64,000 nucleotides of DNA from Ignelater luminosus (Eukaryota; Arthropoda; Insecta; Coleoptera; Elateridae): assembly GCA_011009095.1 (NCBI GenBank), contig VTPC01090587.1:812887-876886 (forward strand), given 5' to 3'. Shown one piece after another: positions 1-10,321 of this stretch. The position numbers and the translations under genes are program-made. The notes under the pieces are model-generated. The model searched no databases. It worked only from the letters and a program-made list of their open reading frames with translations, and had not been told where the DNA came from. Each line of letters begins with the position of its first letter. Position 1 is the stretch's first letter.

Positions 1-1250
1 TGCATCTTAGTTTAAGAAATGACGGATAATAGGGACTTGGGTGTGATGTGAAAGAAAATAAATATGAATTTAACTTCTAGCTGTTTAAACTTATATCGGA
101 CAAAAAGGTGTGGTACTATACTTTATTTACTTACGTTTTTCTGCTCTGACTTTATTACATACAACAATTTCCCATATTTATTGCAACAATGCTTTTAACA
201 CTATGAGTTTTTGAACATTTCGCTGCCACTAATACGACTTTTTTTGTCACCACAAAGCTTCACGTTTACTGTTAACTGAATATCACGCATTACAGGTTTC
301 CTCTCTTACGTAGTCAAAGGTCTCGATTTTTTGCAGTAACGTTTGACGAACCTTGGGGGTTCTCTCAGATTCTCTTCGAATATAGGACGAACCGGAGGCA
401 TCTTACTTTCCAAGCAATAAAGATTATTCTTATCATTATTAAAACTAAAAGAAAGATGCTTGGAAGTAAGAAAAACCAACCAATAAGAATTTCAATAAAG
501 AAATGAACCTGCTGAATTGGTAAATGATTTGTTGAAAACTAAAGTATTAGTATAAGTAATTACAGCTACAGAAAAAGGTAAAGAAAGGAGCATTTCATTG
601 TATCATCATGAAATGAAAAAAAAATTTAAAATGTTAGATCATCAAACAAGATTAAATTTATCTTCCCAAGGACCAAAGCATAGTTGTAACTATGTAGACT
701 TCCAGGATTAAAAGTTGATGCTATAACAGCAAGATTACGCTAACTTCACTTAATTGCTTAACAAGGCAATTGGCAATGCCGTCAGTACTTTTCATTATGT
801 AGTTATGATTTTGAAGAAAAGCATTGTTGTATAAACACTTTTTAAACTTTCTTTACAGAAACAATACCATTTATATTACTTAGTTAATTCTACAAATAAT
901 ATAATTGTAGAATGATCAGTGTTAAAGATATAAAAACTTTTTGCAAGTATAGAGCTAAAATTCTACGAATTCAATCTATTTTTGTCACATGTAAACAAAT
1001 CTAATACATTTATAAAAATTATATCATGCTTGTGCAATGTTAAATAAATCTTCGTTTTCAAATAGTAATCGCTTTTCTTTCTTCCTTTTATAAAAAATTA
1101 TTTATTGTCCATAAACATAGTGGCGTTAAAAGATATTTCTTAATTCTAATTAATTCACTTATAATAAATGTAAACAACTTACGTACGTCTTTCGGTTTTT
1201 TGCATGTAAAGCAGGTGTTAGAGATTCAACAGAAGAGAGAACATTATGAT
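1..1250. other. No gene seen; AT-rich non-coding DNA
   Basis: I find no plausible exon, RNA gene or transposase remnant here. The only structure noticed is a short hairpin: the 15 bases at 402-416 pair with 457-470 across a 40-base loop, with one bulged base. It may be the trace of a small element. Confidence 0.6.
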
Positions 1251-1269
1251 TGTCTAGAAATTCCGGGGA

Positions 1270-1720
1270 TATACTTGTTAGCGTATACCAAGGTCCGTAA
1301 ACAATGTGTGCTGTGAAAGATAGGTAATCCCATTAGCAGCCATGCTTACGCCAGTAAGCTAGGGTTAAGTTAATACAAGCAATCTATTTGATTATTTTAT
1401 AATAATTGTGTTGCATATAAAGAAATTTCTAAACATTGATTGCTGTAGCGGTAGTTTTCAATATGATCTTGAACACATCAAGGTCATTGAACTGTCTCTT
1501 CCGAGACCCTTTTTAATAATAATTGAGAGTGCAATGCCGGCGTTGTGTGAACATAATTTTAGTCTTTATAGTATTGATTAAAGGAAAAATGTATTTTTTA
1601 CGGATTTCTCAGTATTAACCGCCATTTTTGCACCAGCTCAATGTTTGAAATTAGTATAGGATGATCTATCTTTCACAACACATTATTATTATTTACCGAG
1701 CTTGCTACATACCGGTGTAA
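1270..1720. repeat. Probable decayed fold-back element
   Basis: The stretch around 1300-1325 (core GTGAAAGATAG) recurs inverted around 1665-1690. The similarity continues weakly outward on both sides for about 25 bases. This is the layout of a small non-autonomous inverted-repeat element, but the ends are eroded and no target duplication could be fixed. Confidence 0.4.
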
Positions 1721-2633
1721 ATGATTAAAAGTAGTAGGAAATTTTCGGTTTCTTTATTTTTCTTTATAGGAAATTTGATCTCACGGATACTATTATTCAG
1801 ATGATTAATTTTGGGAAACTTAAATCCAATAAATAATACGTATAAAAGGAATTACGTATGGAAATTTGAATAAAATTGCTCTAGGCGTTTATTAAGATTA
1901 TGTTTAAGCTTAAACCTGTTTTACAACGTTTTTAATTTTAATTTAATTGCAAATATAATTATTTCGGTTTCAAGGACAATTGAGGAATTTTACTGTTTTT
2001 GTTACCTACCTTCAACCTCACGCGGCACATTCCAGTCATCTCAAACCATTTTATTTGATATCACTATCTCTTTTATTGTAATTTACAAGCATGACAGATA
2101 AAGCGAAGATTAATTTTTTTAATCAAAAATTGGTAAAAACATTTTCACTGTAGGTCATACATAACCATAAGGGTTTCTAATTCTAAATAGTATAGTACAT
2201 TTTTTTTATATTATAATACCTGATAAAGTACTTGAACGTTGGCAAAACATGCAGTTGTTTGGTTATTCTTATTGGTGCTCTCTAAAAAAGGAAATTTTAT
2301 TTTTAGCCGACACAAATTAGAAAATCTTGACACTGATAGGTATTATAGAAAAAACGAACTATATTGATTTTATAATTATTGTAAGTACGTATTCATTAAA
2401 TATCAATTAAAGGAGGACTTGCTCTGGTTTCAGCAAATTCTGGTTCTACTTTTTATACTCTTTTATTTTACATGTATTATTTTATAATTGAATAAACTGT
2501 ACACCTACGGCGAAGATATTGGTAATAATAATAGAGAAATATTTTATTGTTTTGAAAGACCTCAGAAAAGAAAAAAAATGAGAAATGTTCTGACAGTGCG
2601 GTGTAAGAACAAAAAGCCATGCAATCAACTCGA

Positions 2634-2928
2634 TTAGTATGAATCGCAAACAATTAAATATTTGTTGGTTAAAAAGTTATAAATGCAGAACTGTCAAGTG
2701 ATTGACAGTCAGAAACAAATTTAAATATTTAAATTAAATTATTGTATTTTGATTATTTATTTATGGTATCCATAATTAAATAAAATAAATAGAAATCATT
2801 ATTTTAAACTATTTCTTCTAGAGCCTAAAATCTTCATCATTAATAATAATAAGAGTTATTTGCTACTCTGTCGATCACTTGACAGCTCTACATTTATAAA
2901 CTTGCCAACAAGAATTTATCTATACTAA
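2634..2928. repeat. Inverted-repeat MITE-like element
   Basis: Arms of about 70 bases face each other: TTAGTAT opens both ends (2634-2640 and, inverted, 2922-2928), followed by a TTGTTGG block. A strongly conserved stretch follows with core CTGTCAAGTGAT at about 2691 and its reverse complement at about 2872. The interior is AT-rich with no reading frame, so this is a non-autonomous element. Confidence 0.6.
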
Positions 2929-3689
2929 TTTAATAGTTTCAAAATACTTGTAGCACTCATCTTATGGTTAATTACATTCATTGTCACATGTAATTTTTCA
3001 ATTAACAAATCAGATGTTCTTTTCAAATTTTAACCAATCAGATCGGAAAATTAAGAAACTAAATAATGTAACAACAGGTTCGATTTTTTATGTACTTATA
3101 ACAAGCCCATAGCTTGTCTGATTTTCTGGTTTCACTAAAAACGAAATTAACGTTTTTATTGATTTTAATTTTAAATGAGCACCCTATACAATATCTCTCC
3201 TGATTGAGTTTACAAGAGGAAAAACTTTTTATTATTGGTTTTAGGGCAAAATGTCATTCTTGATAAAGTTTTCCGCTTGTTTAAAAACCTCCAATAATGG
3301 TAATATAATTTCGATGTTACCAACAGTAATGAAGAAAATGTAAAAAACGCATTATTTTAGAATAAAAATGACCAAGTTCCAAACTTACTGGAAAATCAGA
3401 TTGCCGTGTTTGAACTGCACCCTCAAAAAAAAAACTAACATGATTTCTTAACAATTCAAAAAACGCATTATTCTTCAACAAAAAGTGACTGAGTTTCAAA
3501 TTCATTTACACAAAGTAACATTTCTGCATAGTTTGCGGGATTCTGTTTTTGTAGGGTACCAGTAGGGCTGGGTGATTATCATTCTTAATAATCAATAACC
3601 GATTACAAAAAAAATAGTCGATTAATCCAAATAATTATTATTCAAGGTTAATTATTTTAGTTCATTGATTACTATAAGAGTATTACCAA

Positions 3690-4345
3690 ATTTTTCAGGT
3701 GTACCAACTCAAAAAAAAGTCATAAATCATAATATAGGAGAAAAATCAAAACCAGTTGATGTGAGATAAAGTACCGACACCAAACAAAAGACAATCGTAA
3801 ATTGAGCTCAATAACGATTTTCTCTCCGCTAGAGACTGTGTTGTTCCACGTCAAATCTAACAAGTTTAAACGTCAGTTTATAAGTTTGCGGTTATTAGAA
3901 TTTATATTTTAGAAAAAAATAATTATCGTTGCCTTGTTGTTGCGTATTATTCTTTATTATTTGCAAAACAAATGTATTTTCTATTTCCTCAGCATCATCT
4001 TCATCACTTTCACAATTATTTTATAAAATTGCTGTAATTTTCCGTAATGGTCACGTAGCCATTTGTTATAAACTGAATTAACTCAAATAACTCTGTTACG
4101 TAATATGAATTAAGTTTCTAAAAACGGGTTTAATGCCCAATAACAGAGCATTAATAATAATTACTTCTTTTTAAAATCTAAATTCTAATAACCTCAGTCG
4201 TATGATCTGACGCTCAAACTTGTCAAATTTGACGTGGAAGAACAATGCCTTTAGCGGAGTGAAAATTATTATTGAGCTCAACTTATAATCGTTTTTTGTT
4301 TGAAGTCGGTACTTGATCTCACATCAGCTGGCTTTGAAAAAAACT
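3690..4345. repeat. Fold-back element, family also present at 9180-9340
   Basis: About 190 bases at 3695-3885 recur inverted at 4190-4345, with shared blocks TTGAGCTCAATAA, CTCCGCTA and CCACGTCAAAT. A third partial copy lies at 9180-9340. The interior has no coding capacity. This is a dispersed non-autonomous DNA-transposon family. Confidence 0.65.
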
Positions 4346-4369
4346 AGAGTTCCTGTATAATATTAATAT

Positions 4370-4830
4370 TATGTAGGAACTTTAAGAAAAATTGGAAATT
4401 GGAAATTTAGAAAACTAGCTTGAGGATGAGCATTGGGTGATTACATTGTTATCACAACAGTAAAACATATTGTCAGAAACCATAATAAGTGTTATAAATC
4501 TTCAGATTTGATTTATATCCAGCTCTGGCAACATTGGTTGTAGCTGATGATCACTCATTTTTTTCCGCCATTTTGGCAAGATTTAACGCCGTTTCTTGGT
4601 TAATGATGAAAACTGACGTGACGATGATTACACTGTTGCTACAACAGTGAGATATCGGCAGAAGCAATAGTAAATGTTATAAATTCTCCACTTTGGAGAT
4701 GTACAGCTAGCTATGGCAGCGTTGTTTATAACTAATAATCATATTTTTTACCGCCATTTTGATACATCTTTATACATTTTGACGAATCTAGCGGCATATC
4801 TTAGTTGATGATTTTCCTATTATAAACTTA
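4370..4830 (+). repeat. Two diverged tandem copies of a dispersed repeat
   Basis: Units at about 4380-4615 and 4615-4825 share a common order: a trace of GATTACA.TGTT.C.ACA, then ATAAATGTTATAAAT, GCTCTGGCAAC and CCGCCATTTTG. A third unit follows the fold-back arm copy at 9340-9550, so the fold-back arm and this unit travel together. A weaker match begins near 23885. No coding capacity. Confidence 0.5.
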
Positions 4831-6440
4831 TATCTTACCTTGCTTTCTTGTCTAATTATAGTTTTCCAAAGATGACACGTTACGTTGGTAGGTATGTTTT
4901 CTTGGAATAATTACCGAATACTAATTTTGGCAGAATTACTTAAATTACTTAAATACATATCTGTGCTTAATTGTATCAATATCTGACAATGTGTTCTTGG
5001 TAATCTGGTACTGCATCGACATTTAACATCTTCTAGCTTTTTGTTCCTTAATTAAAATAGGTTTTAATTGAGCCTCATTAGGAATTTACATGAATTTTGT
5101 TTCTTTCAATCTCTCGACATATCGAACCGTAACGTAAGATAAGAGTTGGGCAATGTCGCTGTAGTATGACATACATTATATCTACTAAGGCATTTTCTTT
5201 TAGTCTTAACTAGTCAAAAGTTGTTTTTGCTAAATGTTGTTAGAAACTTCTAGTATTGACTAGTTTTCTATAGGAGTTCTTATGTGTACCTAATAAAAAT
5301 AAGAGTTGGGCAACGTCGCGGAATCTGATCTAAAATGCAATGCAACGTGCAACAAAATAAATATTCTAATTTTTTATACACCTGACCTTTTCTCAACGAA
5401 CTCCTAACAAGTGGTTACTGAATTTGCAAAGTCTGCCTGCCTGTATGTCTGTCCGCATTTTTTGTCAAATTTTGAAATTTTGATTGCATATTTGGATTCT
5501 ACATCAAAAACTAAAGACAACGTGGTATCTTCGCATTTTGAAAACTCTTCGGAAACATGGTCAAAATGGCCGCCGAAAATTAGAAAATTTTCAAAAAATT
5601 CTTTTTTTTCACGTTCGTTAAAAAAGTGCAATGTTTTTCATTAATTTTTGTGTATGAAAGGGTTTGTTTCATTGCGCTAGAAGAGTAAAAAAAGTGCCAT
5701 AGCGGTTCTTTTTTTCATGCATCTGAGTGAAAAGAAGTATCGTAACGTGTCATTTTTTAATGCAAAATATTTAAACACAAAACATAGAAGGTTGCTGTTG
5801 CTATGATACACACTCATTTTACATATATACCCTGTCTCATTTCTATAATTCCAATATAGCTCAAATTTCTAGTGTTTTAATTGGATGCAGTGTTATACCC
5901 CAAACTTATTTATGTTGATATCACTACTTCTAGTTAAACTTTCTCACTAGAAAACCTTTTGTGAAACACAAATGTCGCATAAGTTATGTTAAAATGCGGC
6001 AAATTTGTTTTCATGTGCAATTCATTTTCATTGCAATTCATATCGAAGTAATGAACACGAAAAATAAATTTCTATTTCAAATAATAATCAAATAACAAAG
6101 GTAACTTACAGTGAAGAATTTAGGCTTAGGCCCGCGAGGCCTGGGCCTCGGGCGCCAAGATTTGAGAGGCGCCGCAAAATTTGAGAGACGATAAAAATTT
6201 GAGATTCATGAAGTTTCCCGGTGACTATAAAAAAATTTTAGAGGTGTTTCAGAAATATTATTTTTTCCATCGGAGAATTATACCTTAACATGGTTAAGTA
6301 TCTAATTATGGAAATAAAAAAAATATTAATTGACCAATTGAAAATTTCGGGAATTATAAAAATATAAAGAAATTGAATAGATTTTTTTCAACTCTTTGTC
6401 TTTTGCCACAGCAATTGTTTTTTATATTTTTATTATTATA

Positions 6441-7465
6441 CAGGGTGTCCCGTAAATGTCAATAAAGCTTTAGATAGCAGACTTCCTCAACCTCTTAAGA
6501 TGCCAAAATTGAAAACACAAATGTTTCAACGTACTTAGATTTGCCACACGAACCAAAAAAAAGAAATTTAAACTTGGCAACTCTGCTGCAGGCAAATACA
6601 AAATTATTCGAATACAGGAACCAAACCTCCAACACGTATTTATTAAAGAATTCCCATACGTAGATGATTTATTACTCCTAGCACCAAGTAGCAGAGAATT
6701 ACAAGAAACAATTTTAAGATGGAACGAGTCCTTGGAAGAATACGGCATGAATATTAAACCTGAATAAAACCGAAGTGATGGTAATAGCTAACACACAGGA
6801 AACAGTGGATGTTAACGTAAATGGACAAAGACTAAAACAAACTAATAGATTGAAGTATTTGGCAGCCATGTTCGATTGCAAAGGAGAAATAGAAAATAAT
6901 GTAAATAACAAACTAAAAAACGCAACTGGACTATTTAATGCGCTGAAGACAACTTTCTTTCGAAAAAGAGAAGTAAACAAAAACACAAAAGTAAAGATTT
7001 ATAAAACGGTATTTATCCCAATGTTAATATATGGCAGTGAGTCCTGGACTCTAAGTGATAAAATGAAATCTAAAATCCAAGCTGGGGAGATGAGAGTACT
7101 CAGATGTATCGAAGGAGTGTATAGAAGTGACAAACTTCATCGGATTTATTAGTACACCCAAGACTTGCATGTTTGTCATATCTATTTTTTGGTAAGAATT
7201 CAATTTTTAACATCTTTAAAAAGAGAAATTTAACAGTTCTGTGCTTTATCAACTGTAATTGTTATTTTAACAGATTCATTTGTTGAATTTGTAATGGCTT
7301 CATTTGGATTCGATTCTTTGGTTTCTGTTTATTTAATGTTAAAGAGTTAATTTCTAGCCACTTGTACAAGAGCTGAGGAAAAATCTTCTTTTGGCAGATT
7401 TGCAATAAGCACTCATAAAAGAATATACTTACCTGAAGCTTTATTGGCATTTACGGGACACCCTG
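6441..7465. mobile_element. 1025-bp TIR element carrying reverse-transcriptase sequence
   Basis: The left end starts CAGGGTGTCCCGTAAATG and the right end is its inverted copy; 29 of the first 30 bases match. TA flanks both ends (6439-6440 and 7466-7467), as for Tc1/mariner-type insertion. The interior is not a transposase: it holds a decayed fragment of a non-LTR reverse transcriptase (about 6640-7152). It is therefore non-autonomous and has either captured, or been invaded by, a retroelement fragment. Confidence 0.7.
6640..7152 (+). pseudogene. Non-LTR retrotransposon reverse-transcriptase fragment
   Basis: The translation reads EFPYVDDLLLLA, the RT motif C (YVDD form of the catalytic Asp pair), then an amphipathic stretch and LNKTEVMVI. 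A KYLAAMFDCKGEIENNVN segment and IYGSESWTLSD follow, the usual order downstream of the catalytic motif in endonuclease-type non-LTR polymerases. A one-base shift near 6765 separates the motif C part from the 125-codon open frame at 6775-7152. The 5' endonuclease, most of the polymerase fingers and the 3' tail are absent. It lies wholly inside the terminal repeats of the element at 6441-7465. Confidence 0.75.
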
Positions 7466-8220
7466 TATATTTTATACGGGATGTAAAAGAAATGGCGGAG
7501 AAAACTACAGTACGTTATTCTGTGCTCAAGAATAAGAAGAGATTTGCTACACCAATTTGGCCTTAACTGTCTATTTTTCAAAATATTAGCAATTAAAACT
7601 TTTTAAATTTAGCAACGCGGTACGTTTAAAGGAGTAAGTACGCGAGTTCTACTTGCAATCTCGTATCTTAGTTACCATTGTTAATAACGTGTAAACGTTG
7701 CAATATTTTTAAAAGGCATTTCTTGCAAGGAATTTACCATTTTAAGAAGTGGATTACTAATACACTAGTACAAACTATAAACGGTACATGAGTGTTTTTT
7801 ACATTTAAACTCTGTTTAAACATTATTATTTTGTTGTATTTATTAAGAATGCGGAATCAACTAAGTAATTTACGACTTCCAATAACATCTTCAAGATAGT
7901 GTTAACAGCAGGATAGTATAGAGGTTTTCTGTTTATTTTTTACCGCAGAATAACATACTGAAGTTTTTTCCTTTCATTTCCTTTACATCCTGTATACACC
8001 TTTAAAAAACGAAAAGGGCGCTGTATCAAAATAGGCTTAGGGCGCAATCAAACCTAAACCGCTTGTGGTAACTTAAAAATATGAGAACGTTTTCGAATGA
8101 AAAAAGAATTTCAAATTTAGTTTAGTTAGATTTAGATTAAACGTATTAGTTAAATATATGACTAATTAATTAACACCAAACCAAAGAACAACAATAATCT
8201 AATGGGAGTAGTACAATAAG

Positions 8221-8790
8221 CTAACAGGCTGCAGTGTACTGGAAATTAGATAGCTTCCAGGAAGAAAAAACATTAGAATAGATTCCGACGTAAACTTCAG
8301 TTAGCATATAAAGAAGAAGATTGTGATTTATCTCCATCCATGTCTTCATCAGAGTTTGAAATTCTTCATGAGAATTTAGATATTGTAGATATTTTGGAAG
8401 GAATCTGATTTTTGCATTAATAATATGTTGTTGACCCAAAATTTTTCTGTTATTTATTTTTTTGTATCGAAAGCCTATATCCAAAATAATTCTATGTAGT
8501 AATCCTCTAGATCCAGCATAGTTTACTTCTGTTTTAACGCGTTCTAGTAAGCTATTTAATGCACAATTCTTTCCTAATCTTAACCTATTGAAAATTTCCC
8601 TTGATACTTCTTCCCTTAAATAATAGTTATTAAACCAAACGCTCTTTTTTTTCTGCCTGTGTTTGAATCTTGAATTTCTCTCTATTTTCATTATGTTATA
8701 AATTACTTGTTTGCAAATCCAGTAATAAAAGTTTTTTTTGTTAACAATGTGTTTTTCAATATAAATCTTACCGCACGTCAAACGTTTCAC
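8221..8790 (-). pseudogene. Transposase remnant of the IS630/Tc1/mariner type
   Basis: This is a 189-codon open frame. Residues about 75-135 (SLLERVKTEVNYAGSRG, then LLHRIILDIGFRYKK, then FLPKYLQYL) have the spacing of the DNA-binding-to-catalytic linker in insect Tc1-like transposases: 'srstLhRiL..iGfryKk.....l...hdI...R..fL'. Near residue 159 the frame reads LTEVYVG where a first catalytic Asp (LDETYV type) would be expected, so that residue looks lost. The frame stops soon after, and the region for the second and third acidic residues has been displaced by later insertions. Position and orientation inside the terminal repeats at 5828 and 9072 make it that element's own transposase. Family assignment is by motif only. 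Confidence 0.55.
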
Positions 8791-9179
8791 ATAGTCTCAA
8801 ATATTGCTCTTTGGGTGACACATGGGGTTTTAATTCTAAAAATTGTGCTTGGCATTTTAAAACTGATCTTTTTAATTTGGCATATAAAAGATTTTTCTTT
8901 TTTCTAGAGTGCAACTTATTTTAAATGACAATCTAACCTTTGCTGATTTCAAATAAAAACAAACAATCTGTTTGATACCACCAACATTTTTCAATGAAAA
9001 ACTCTAGTGTTCAGAAGGTATTGTTACCAAACGACAAAAATTTAGCAGGAATTATAGAAACGAGACAGAGTATAATATCTATGTTTTCAAATAAAAAGCT
9101 GTTTTTGAAGTAGGTAGTTCTTGATTTTTATTACGAACGTGAAAAAGGTTTTGTATGGAATTCGTGAGTAAAGTTACTT

Positions 9180-9550
9180 TTTTTCATAAACTGACGTTAA
9201 ACTTTTAAAATTTGACGTGGAACAACAGCGCGCTGTTTCACTCTAGCGGAGAGAAAATCATTATTGAGCTCAATTTACGATCGTCTTTTGTTTTATATCG
9301 GTACTTTGTCTCATAATCAACTGGCTTTGAGAAAAATTTGATCGTCGCGACCTTTATTAAAAATTTAAAAAACTAGTTTGAGAGTAATCATTAAGTGATC
9401 ACATTGTTGCCACAGGACTAAAATGTGTCGTCAGAGAACACAATAAATGTTATGGATCTTCAGATTTGGAGAGTTGTAGTCAGCTCTGGCAACGCTGGTT
9501 GTAGCTGATGATCGCCATTTTGACGAAATTTAGAGCCATCTTTTGGTTGA
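9180..9550 (+). repeat. Solo copy of the 3690-4620 repeat family
   Basis: 9180-9340 matches the right arm of the fold-back at 4190-4345. 9340-9550 matches the unit at 4370-4615 (blocks AAAAAACTAG, CTCTGGCAACG, TTGTAGCTGATGATC). No open frame. It marks the end of the repeat-rich left arm; gene A's 3' end begins about 770 bases further on. Confidence 0.6.
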
Positions 9551-10321
9551 CGATTTTGCTCTATACACTATGCACTAAGGTGCAAAATTTTTTAATTTCT
9601 TTGCATTTGGTTTGTATTTTTAGCTGTAAATCTAACTTTTGATGTTTTAGAATGAAATATAGTGTAATAGCGTATAACCAAATGCAGCACTGGAGTATAA
9701 AAAACCAGCGTGTGGTAGCTTTTAATTAAGCAGTACATAAAATTCAAGAAAATCTATTTGGGAAACTATACCATACGAGGACCATTGTCGAGGAGGTAAT
9801 ACGAAATAATGATGTGCATTTAAGTGAAGATGTTGAACTTTAAGTTATTTTCCTAAATGAACTTTCTCTAACATTATTACTGCTCAACAAAATTTATCGT
9901 ATGCTAATATTTTCATTCACCAATGCTATATTTTGCTATACTATACTAGTTACTACTGTTTTTTATTGTCAAACGTGAAAAGCTAGATTTACAAATTAAA
10001 AAAAAAAGGAATCAAAAGCAAAAAAAAAATATTTAGTGGCTCGTTTATTTTGCACCAAGGTTTATTAGTAGTATCAGGATGCGGAAGGATACAGCTTCAT
10101 TCGAAAAAGGTTTTATTTAACATATCAAAAATGCATTCATGATTGTTTACATAATTGGCAAATACTAATACCTGCTTATGATTATACTCTACTTTTTACT
10201 TCTACTTTCTTTAATATCAATCACAGAATTAAAAATGAAGAATTAAAATAAACTATTGCACTATAATTTTAAGTTTATAAACGCAAATAATCGCACTAAA
10301 CTTTTAAAATATTCAACATAT

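Larger units (their letters stand above)
6118..8060. mobile_element. Probable hAT relic, split by a nested element
   Basis: GC-rich runs of GGGCGCC, GGCGCC and TTAGGC type at 6121-6185 are mirrored by CGAAAAGGGCGC, TAGGCTTAGGGCGC and AAACCTAAACC at 8008-8060. Such GGGCGC-rich ends are common in old insect hAT elements. The terminal repeats are too degraded to define exact ends or a target duplication. Confidence 0.35.
5828..9072 (-). mobile_element. Tc1/mariner-like transposon, decayed, with nested insertions
   Basis: The left end, TACCCTGTCTCATTTC followed by TATAATTCC, faces an inverted copy at the right end with two differences. A TA dinucleotide lies directly outside both ends (5826-5827 and 9073-9074), as expected for this superfamily. 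The subterminal region at the right end carries the minus-strand transposase remnant (8221-8790). The 3245-bp length is inflated by a probable hAT relic and a second TIR element nested inside it. A short derivative of the same family, keeping both subterminal regions, lies at 28388-28832. Confidence 0.7.

Noticed and set aside
5404-5644. Overlapping frames on both strands of similar length
   Set aside because: Both lie in simple and dispersed repeat sequence (CTGCCTGCCTGTATGTCTGT region) and have no recognisable motif.
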